Assembly: GCA_038496675.1 (NCBI GenBank)
Contig: CM076666.1
Span: 14,134,029 to 14,198,028, forward strand
DNA from: Rachycentron canadum
Lineage: Eukaryota; Chordata; Actinopteri; Carangiformes; Rachycentridae
Reading direction: 5' to 3'
DNA length: 64,000 nucleotides
Shown one piece after another: positions 63,083 through 64,000 of the stretch. The notes under the pieces are model-generated. The model did no database searches. It was not told where the DNA came from and was given only the letters and a program-made list of their open reading frames with translations. Positions within the stretch are counted from its first letter, which is position 1; the number at the start of each line of letters is the position of its first letter. The position numbers and the translations under genes are program-made.

Positions 63083-64000
63083 TATTTATATAAGCACGCC
63101 TGTGTCTGGCTCTGCTAGGTGAACAGATGGGAGACTTGATGGGTGGTGTTAAATGCAACAGCAGGAGAAGTAGGTGCAATAACTGGTTTAAGGTTATGTC
63201 AGCTGCCGGTGAGCGCAACTCTCACACATGCAGACACACACACATCAGCTGACTGTGACCGCTCCTCATTAAGGAAGGTTATTTTGGTGGCACGGTGTAA
63301 TCAAGGCATCCTTGGAGCTCGACCACAGAGACGTCACCCACCTCCTTCATTAGGGCTCCATGCCACCTCTTTTTCTCAGCAGCCCACTCACTCAAAATGA
63401 CCACCGATCATAATAACCATTATGAAATGAGTGCAAGTGCTTTTTTAATGTACGAGGGGACGAAACAAGTGTGGGGTCAATTCTGTGTCCTTCAGATTCT
63501 ATCATAGGTTTTTGGTTTTTTTTTTAAGTCTTAGCGCTGCTCAGAGGTTATACTACGGCCTGTATTATAATAACCTTGTAACCTTTTAAACACAACTATG
63601 GCCAAAGCTCTTGTCAAGTGACAATCACCACCACCCAGTTCTGCCAGTTTTATGTGAGTTGTGAGACCTATAATGCATATGGCTCAGTTTTTTATTTGAG
63701 ATCTTTCTAAACAATTATTTGATTATTAAAATAGCTGTAACAGACATCACCACAGACGCAGACAGCTCTGTGTCTGTTTTTATTTATTTTTTGTCCGTAT
63801 AAAACTGTAGAAAACAGTTTGTCAAATGGGAAAATAATGAAACAAAAAAGAAAGGAAGCGCGTGAAATAAAAGTGAAATGCTCAGTAATGTGCACAAATA
63901 CGAGCAATATAATGACACTCTTCATTGTGGCCTTCATTACATCAAGAGCCTGTATTTGCGCACATATTAAATCCTCTCAGGTTTCTGCATTCACCAGCCT

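Larger units (their letters stand above)
57108..64000 (+). other. snca: snca gene, 5' part (coding exons 1-3 and into the large intron)
   Basis: The three coding exons join in frame to give 98 residues: 121 + 30 + 143 = 294 nt. After 58858 no downstream exon could be found: I saw no stretch encoding an acidic, Tyr/Pro-rich C-terminus flanked by splice sites. In mammals the corresponding intron is tens of kilobases, so the last two coding exons probably lie to the right of this window. The gene is intact as far as seen, with no frameshift or stop. Zebrafish is reported to lack snca while pufferfish and other percomorphs keep it, which agrees with the repeat content. Expression is expected in neurons from family knowledge; nothing in the window tests this. 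Confidence 0.9.
58859..64000 (+). other. snca intron 4, 5' portion
   Basis: This is the start of the long intron, open to the right edge. It contains a diverged dispersed repeat (59275-59450), an assembly gap (61491-61878), long CA (62516-62563) and TG (63051-63080) microsatellites, and a possibly constrained stretch near 62150-62480. No further snca exon is visible. Confidence 0.75.

Overview
The window is nuclear DNA from a ray-finned fish, probably a percomorph-type teleost. The evidence is a vertebrate alpha-synuclein gene with vertebrate exon structure, many CA/TG microsatellites, and old copies of interspersed repeats that I recognise from percomorph genomes. There are no bacterial or viral features. 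Nearly all the short open reading frames are chance ORFs in AT-rich or low-complexity DNA.

One gene can be identified with confidence: the 5' part of snca (alpha-synuclein) on the + strand. It has a non-coding first exon ending at about 56595, then coding exons at 57108-57228 (from the ATG), 57375-57404 and 58716-58858. Together these encode residues 1-98 in a continuous frame. The gene then enters a long intron that runs to the right edge, so the C-terminal acidic exons lie outside the window. The exon sizes (121 coding nt, 30 nt, 143 nt) and phases match the vertebrate gene, except that the small exon is 12 nt shorter than in human. That removes four residues around the position of human Ala53. 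The hydrophobic NAC core is intact.

Layout. 1-142 is a compound TA/TATG microsatellite. About 0.1-55.6 kb is a gene-poor desert. It holds decayed repeats: a fold-back element with long inverted arms in seven places, a second dispersed repeat with a 'ttagcatgctaac' core in five, two tRNA-type SINE relics, a TIR-bounded MITE, a LINE reverse-transcriptase relic and several unnamed dispersed repeats. Two places on the minus strand look exon-like (34.1-34.2 kb and 30.9-31.0 kb) but match no protein I know. 55.6-56.0 kb is a Tc1-like transposon remnant whose terminal repeat ends about 0.6 kb before the end of exon 1. 56.1-57.2 kb is the CpG-richer snca promoter, exon 1, intron 1 and first coding exon, dense in dinucleotide repeats. 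57.2-64.0 kb is snca introns and exons, including a 388-base assembly gap at 61491-61878.

I found no new multi-gene system. The points most worth a second look are the shortened snca exon 3, the Tc1 remnant and dinucleotide tracts at the snca promoter, and the exon-like or CpG-rich islands in the upstream desert.
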